Origin: an uncultured Clostridium sp.
GTDB taxonomy: Bacteria; Bacillota; Clostridia; TANB77; CAG-508
Direction of reading: 5' to 3'
Assembly: GCA_947426525.1 (NCBI GenBank)
Contig: CANEEJ010000008.1
Coordinates: 1 to 38,384 of the forward strand
DNA: 38,384 nt
The number at the start of each line of letters is the position of its first letter. Positions within the stretch are counted from its first letter, which is position 1. Shown one piece after another: positions 33,695-38,384 of this stretch. Below the pieces are notes generated by a model. The model was given only the letters and a program-made list of their open reading frames with translations. It was not told the origin of the DNA and made no database searches. Made by a program: the position numbers and the translations under genes.

Positions 33695-34939
33695 ATGGAG
33701 AGTTTAGAAGAAATTGGAAAAAAAGTAAAAGAAACGACAAGCAAGCTGAACACAATGAGTAGTAAAGAAAAAAATGAATTATTACGAAAAGTAGCGCAAG
33801 AGATTGGCAATCATCAAAAAGAAATATTAGAAGCCAATCAAAAAGACATAGAAGAAGCCATAAAAAATGGCATGAAAGAAAGTTTAATTGACAGACTAAA
33901 ATTAGACGAAGTTAGAATTTTAGATATGGCAAAGGGAATCGAAAAAATAGCAGATTTAAATGATCCAATAGGGGAAACAATAGAAGGGAAGACATTAGAA
34001 AATGGATTGGAAATCTTAAAAAGAAGAGTTCCTTTAGGAGTGATTGCTATTATTTATGAATCTAGACCAAATGTTACCCTAGATGCTTTCGGGTTATGCT
34101 TTAAGACAGGAAATGCGGTTATATTAAGAGGTGGCTCTGACGCAATTCATACGAACATAGCAATTACCAATATCATAAAGAATACATTAACAAGCTTAGA
34201 AATCGATTCAAATTGTATTTGGTTATTAGAAGACACCTCAAGAGAAACAACCATACAATTAATGAAACTAAATCAATATGTAGATGTATTAATTCCTAGA
34301 GGGGGAGCTGGATTAATTAAAACGGTAGTAGAGAATAGCACCATACCAGTAATCGAAACAGGAACAGGAAATTGCCACATCTATGTAGACGAGTTTGCAG
34401 ATTTAGAAATGGCACTTCCTATTATTGAAAATGCGAAAACACAAAGAACAGGAGTATGCAATGCTTGTGAATCTTTAGTGATTCATAAAGCAATTGCCAA
34501 ACAATTTATTCCTATGTTAGTAGAAACTTTGGCTAAAAAGCAAGTCGAAATAAGGGGAGACAAAGAAGCATGTGAAATTTCAAATAAGATTCAATTAGCA
34601 ACAGAAGAAGACTGGGGAACAGAATATCTAGACCTTATTCTATCACTAAAAATTGTAAATAATTTAGAAGAAGCCATTCAACATATCAATCAATATAGTA
34701 CGAAACATTCTGAAAGCATTATTACAAAAAATTATGAAAATGCAAGAAAATTTTTAAATGAAATTGATAGTAGTTGTGTGTATGTTAATAGTTCAACCCG
34801 TTTTACCGATGGAGGAGAATTTGGATTAGGTGCTGAAATTGGTATTAGTACACAAAAATTGCATGCACGAGGACCAATGGGACTAAAAGAACTAACAACA
34901 ACTAAATATGTGATTTATGGCAATGGACAAATTCGCTAA
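33695..34939 (+). CDS. proA: Gamma-glutamyl phosphate reductase
   Basis: A 414-residue enzyme of the aldehyde dehydrogenase fold that reduces glutamyl phosphate. Signatures are [16 protein letters not shown] near 112-127, the cofactor loop [15 protein letters not shown] near 137, and the catalytic Cys in [14 protein letters not shown] near 256. The end [20 protein letters not shown] is typical. It is coupled to proB by a 4-base gap and contains no in-frame CGG. Confidence 0.96.
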   Translation: MESLEEIGKKVKETTSKLNTMSSKEKNELLRKVAQEIGNHQKEILEANQKDIEEAIKNGMKESLIDRLKLDEVRILDMAKGIEKIADLNDPIGETIEGKTLENGLEILKRRVPLGVIAIIYESRPNVTLDAFGLCFKTGNAVILRGGSDAIHTNIAITNIIKNTLTSLEIDSNCIWLLEDTSRETTIQLMKLNQYVDVLIPRGGAGLIKTVVENSTIPVIETGTGNCHIYVDEFADLEMALPIIENAKTQRTGVCNACESLVIHKAIAKQFIPMLVETLAKKQVEIRGDKEACEISNKIQLATEEDWGTEYLDLILSLKIVNNLEEAIQHINQYSTKHSESIITKNYENARKFLNEIDSSCVYVNSSTRFTDGGEFGLGAEIGISTQKLHARGPMGLKELTTTKYVIYGNGQIR

Positions 34940-34997
34940 TATTTTTGAAAAATTAGGACATACTAAACACATAGAAAGTATTTTTAGGAGGGATAAA

Positions 34998-35165
34998 ATG
35001 GAAGCCAATCAAAAAATCAATTGTACGGTAGAAAGCTGTAAGTACAACAATCCTGAAAAGGCAAAATGTACTTTAGAAGCCATTCATGTAGCTCCAATCG
35101 AAAATATAAATACCCAAAAAGCAGATGAATCTATGTGTGCTAGTTACGAAAAGGAACAGCAATAA
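34998..35165 (+). CDS. DUF1540 cysteine-motif protein
   Basis: A 55-residue protein with the DUF1540 pattern: CTVESCKYNN, KCTLEAIHVAP and SMCASYE, giving four cysteines likely to bind metal. The start at 34998 has taggaggg 8 bases upstream; the longer frame from 34917 lies inside proA. Function is unknown; members are common in Clostridia. Confidence 0.85.
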   Translation: MEANQKINCTVESCKYNNPEKAKCTLEAIHVAPIENINTQKADESMCASYEKEQQ

Positions 35166-35170
35166 AAGAA

Positions 35171-35210
35171 AGAAGATACCATATAAACAATATGTAGTAT
35201 CTTCTTCTTA
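35171..35210 (+). terminator. Terminator
   Basis: AAGAAGATAC pairs with GTATCTTCTT, with an inner ATAT/TATG extension; TTATTTTC follows. Confidence 0.75.
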
Positions 35211-35228
35211 TTTTCTAATTAGGAATAC

Positions 35229-36212
<984 letters not shown>

Positions 36213-36320
36213 TGAGACGGTGGGGACAGGTCTTAACTGTCTCATTTTTATATTTTAGGTAAAATTTAGCTTATCAAAAAATAAAAAATGAGACAGTTAA
36301 GACCTGTCCCCACCGTCTCA
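36213..36320. terminator. Pair of facing TGAGAC palindromes between fba and smpB
   Basis: Element 36213-36244 and element 36289-36320 are inverted copies of each other, each ending in GTCTCA plus T/A runs. Together they can terminate fba on the plus strand and smpB on the minus strand. The TGA stop of smpB (36318-36320) is the first triplet of the right element. Confidence 0.8.
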
Positions 36321-36770
36321 AAAATTGTTTTTTAAGTTAATAGCAATTTGTTTTTGAGCGTCTTTTTTGGCTAAGTCTTGACGCTTATCATAAAGTTTTT
36401 TTCCTTTCCCAATACCTAAATCTACTTTAACACGACTTCCTTTAAAGTAAAGACTAATAGGAACTAGGCTATATCCCTTTTGCTTAGTTAGCCCAATTAA
36501 TTTATAAATTTCCTTTTTATGTAATAATAATTTTCTGTCACGTAGGGGATCTTTATTAAAGATATTTCCATGTTCGTAAGGACTGATATGCATGCCACAG
36601 ATAAAGACTTCTCCATTTTTAATATAAGCATAACAGTCTTTTAGATTGACTTTTCCAGCTCGAATAGATTTGATTTCTGTGCCAGATAAAACAATTCCTA
36701 CTTCCATTTTGTTTTCTATATTATAATTATGATGAGCAGTTGGGTTTTTAGCAATTAATTTTGTATTCAT
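36318..36770 (-). CDS. smpB: SsrA-binding protein
   Basis: A 150-residue tmRNA partner that brings tmRNA to stalled ribosomes. Signatures are [18 protein letters not shown] near 9-26, [16 protein letters not shown] near 28-43, [15 protein letters not shown] [12 protein letters not shown] near 78 and the basic end [17 protein letters not shown] near 124. It lacks a long C-terminal tail beyond NLKNNF. No tmRNA gene is seen in the window. Its presence matters here because stalling at CGG codons would make trans-translation relevant. Confidence 0.95.
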   Translation of the reverse strand: MNTKLIAKNPTAHHNYNIENKMEVGIVLSGTEIKSIRAGKVNLKDCYAYIKNGEVFICGMHISPYEHGNIFNKDPLRDRKLLLHKKEIYKLIGLTKQKGYSLVPISLYFKGSRVKVDLGIGKGKKLYDKRQDLAKKDAQKQIAINLKNNF

Positions 36771-36872
36771 TTAACATTACCTCGATTTTAAATTTTATTT
36801 ATTATAACATATAAATTCTTATACAACAAGAAAAAGTTGATAAAAGGGATAAACCTTTTACCAACCTTAAAA

Positions 36873-37322
36873 TTAATCTCTTCCGTTATAGTCAGAAGAA
36901 CGAAGTTGCATTGAATAATACCAAACTAAAGCTACGATTGCGATGGCAGCAATACCAATAATAAGCCAAGTCCATGCAGTTGCATTCATTCCCATAAAAG
37001 TAGTATCTGTTGCAGCAGTTCTAGTTGCTGTATAATTGTTATTATCAGGATTTGTTCTAGTAGCATGATCTCTATTGTCATTTGTTGTGGCATTCATAAC
37101 AGCATTTCCTACATTATTAGCACCTTGTTCCATTTTACCAGTAGCGTCTTTAGAAGCATTTGAAATATCTCTAGCAGCATCTTCTACAGCATTTTCAGCA
37201 CCACCAACTACATTTCTAACACCATCAGCAGCATCTTGTAAACCATTGTTAGCAAAGCATACAGAGAATGAAAAAATTCCAATGATAAGAATAATGCTAG
37301 CAATTAATAATTTTCTGTACAT
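36873..37322 (-). CDS. Small exported protein with amphipathic helix and C-terminal anchor
   Basis: A 149-residue protein with a signal peptide (about 1-24). Then comes a repetitive Ala/Asn/Asp helix of YtxH/LEA-like style (DAADGVRNVVGG, AENAVEDAARDI, KDATGKMEQGA), a Thr/Asn-rich linker and a C-terminal membrane helix at about 117-137. The tail is short and charged. No named family is certain. It neighbours another small exported Asn-rich protein of the same build. Confidence 0.65.
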   Translation of the reverse strand: MYRKLLIASIILIIGIFSFSVCFANNGLQDAADGVRNVVGGAENAVEDAARDISNASKDATGKMEQGANNVGNAVMNATTNDNRDHATRTNPDNNNYTATRTAATDTTFMGMNATAWTWLIIGIAAIAIVALVWYYSMQLRSSDYNGRD

Positions 37323-37444
37323 AAAATTATCCTCCTATTCAAAATTTCTATGAAGCTTATTAGTTTTCATAAGTAAATATGAAAATTAAACACTACTATT
37401 AGTATTAAAAAAAATCAGAAAATTATACATTTAAAAAATATCAA

Positions 37445-37470
37445 AAAAACTCCCAAAAATGAGAGTTTTT
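37445..37470. terminator. Terminator of the minus-strand exported protein gene
   Basis: AAAAACTC pairs with GAGAGTTTTT; read on the minus strand it ends in a T-run just after the stop at 37479. Confidence 0.75.
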
Positions 37471-37478
37471 AACATTTT

Positions 37479-37877
37479 TTATTTATGTAATCGAATTAAA
37501 ATAGCGATAGCTAATAAGATTAGAAGAATACCAATTACAATTAATAAGATATTAAGAATGGTTCCTATTTCTAATCCAGAATTTGAAGTTGAGTTAACAT
37601 TGCTAACAGTAGTTGGTGTACTGATTGGTTCATTATTAGAAGTATTAGTGCTAGAAGTGTTGGCATTAGAATTGGTATTAGAACTATTTGTGGTAGTATT
37701 GCTATCATCATCATTATTATCGTCATTGCTATTTGTATTTTCAGAAGATGAATTTGATGTGGAATTGCCGTCAATTTCTAAATCGTCTGTCATATCTAAA
37801 TCCACTGCATAACAAAAATTGGCTCCTAATAAAAATGCAATTATAGTTAAAATTAAAATTATTTTTTTATTTTTCAT
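37479..37877 (-). CDS. Small exported Ser/Asn/Thr-rich protein with C-terminal membrane helix
   Basis: A 132-residue protein starting MKNKKIILIL with a signal peptide (about 1-22, ending CYA). A low-complexity stretch of Ser, Asn, Asp and Thr (about 38-92) follows, then a membrane helix near 108-128 and a short RLHK tail. The start at 37877 is preferred because AGGAGG (37883-37888 on the opposite strand) is 5 bases upstream; a second ATG at 37880 is too close. It looks like a surface stalk protein. Function is unknown. Confidence 0.65.
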   Translation of the reverse strand: MKNKKIILILTIIAFLLGANFCYAVDLDMTDDLEIDGNSTSNSSSENTNSNDDNNDDDSNTTTNSSNTNSNANTSSTNTSNNEPISTPTTVSNVNSTSNSGLEIGTILNILLIVIGILLILLAIAILIRLHK

Positions 37878-38062
37878 CATAATCCTCCTATTTAAACCGT
37901 TTGGTTCAATCTTTTGTTCTTTAATATAATAACACAAAATATAAAAAAATGTCTAGTAAAAATTACAAATTCATGTAAAATTTACAAAACAGATTTCTTT
38001 TTTAAGGTGTAATTTCAAAAAAATGGTACATACTATAAAAAAGAAAGGATTGGTGATTAAAG

Positions 38063-38314
38063 ATGATACAAATTAGACCTGTGTCAGATTTACAAAAGGA
38101 TTATGATAATATTGAAAAAGAAATTCTTAATGGAGAACAAACGATGTATTTAACGAAAAATGGTTATGGTTCCATGGTTATGATGAGCTTAGAAAAGTAT
38201 TCAAAACTAGCAGACAAGACAAGTGTTAATTTAGCAGAAACAAATAATGAGAAAAAAGAACATATAGAGATTATTTCAAGACCTAGAAAAGTAGTAGACG
38301 AAGATGATGAATAG
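38063..38314 (+). CDS. Phd/YefM-family antitoxin
   Basis: An 83-residue protein with the Phd/YefM fold: IRPVSDLQKDYDNI near 3-16 and YLTKNGYGSMVMMSLEKYSKL near 31-51 (given in part: MYLTKNGYG and VMMSLEKY). Such antitoxins repress their own operon and bind a RelE- or Doc-type toxin. No toxin gene is visible in the remaining 70 bases, but one could begin beyond the window. Start 38063 follows agaaagga at a long spacing. Confidence 0.8.
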   Translation: MIQIRPVSDLQKDYDNIEKEILNGEQTMYLTKNGYGSMVMMSLEKYSKLADKTSVNLAETNNEKKEHIEIISRPRKVVDEDDE

Positions 38315-38326
38315 GAACATTTTTAA

Positions 38327-38348
38327 TCAATTGTAGTGTTACAATTGA
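38327..38348. other. Hairpin after antitoxin gene
   Basis: TCAATTGTA (38327-38335) and TACAATTGA (38340-38348) form a perfect 9-base stem with a 4-base loop and no T-run. It may be an operator for the next gene or part of a transcript end. Confidence 0.5.
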
Positions 38349-38384
38349 TGTGAAACAAAAGAAATAAAAATTGAATAAGTGATT

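Overview
The window is AT-rich with strong AGGAGG-type ribosome binding sites, short intergenic gaps and many rho-independent terminators. Its gene set (class III anaerobic ribonucleotide reductase NrdDG, BceRS-BceAB, ECF sigma/anti-sigma pairs, DUF1540, VanY, NatAB-like ABC exporter, class II aldolase, SmpB) suggests a low-GC Gram-positive anaerobe, most likely an uncultured gut-type Clostridia. No rRNA, tRNA, CRISPR array or complete insertion sequence was found, and no gap between genes exceeds about 300 bases.

Main result: every internal frame break in the window has the same form. In eight genes (DUF2207 protein, VanY, an ECF sigma factor, a NatA-like ATPase, a MATE protein, BceB, a GT51 transglycosylase and ProB) the zero-frame ribosome meets a CGG codon. 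The conserved protein continues only if the C is skipped and the next three bases, GGN, are read as glycine. I count 12 such sites: nine GGA and one each of GGG, GGT and GGC. DUF2207 and BceB have three each, so both return to the original frame. In the NatA-like gene the recovered glycine is the first residue of the Walker A motif. CGG is otherwise absent as an in-frame codon except in one foreign-looking gene (29287-30294), although the trinucleotide is common in the other two phases. This points to a lineage-wide +1 recoding rule, CGG-N read as Gly, rather than to independent pseudogenes or sequencing errors.

Layout. 135-3893: DUF2207 membrane protein and a DnaB-like ATPase. 4041-8144: VanY and two sigma/anti-sigma modules. 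8210-10149: a nucleotidase-nucleoside hydrolase fusion and a Nudix hydrolase. 10270-14029: an anchored protein of unknown function, a NatAB-like exporter and a transglutaminase-like protein. 14225-16232: MATE fused to a cytidylate-kinase-like domain. 16376-19072: nrdD-nrdG. 19131-22019: small accessory genes and a truncated ABC permease. 22137-23189: FabK/nitronate-monooxygenase-like flavoprotein. 23273-29165: BceR, BceS, BceA, BceB, YxeA-like protein and a transglycosylase, with a BceR-type operator before bceA. 29287-31810: DUF5662 protein, duplicated DUF305 protein, peroxiredoxin. 31912-34939: proC-proB-proA. 34998-36212: DUF1540 protein and fba. 36318-37877 (minus): smpB and two small exported proteins. 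38063-38314: Phd/YefM-type antitoxin.

Palindromic repeats of three related types (TGAGAC...GTCTCA, AGGGATT...AATCCCT, GTCGTAATTT...AAATTACGAC) sit at gene ends, in several cases supplying the stop codon.
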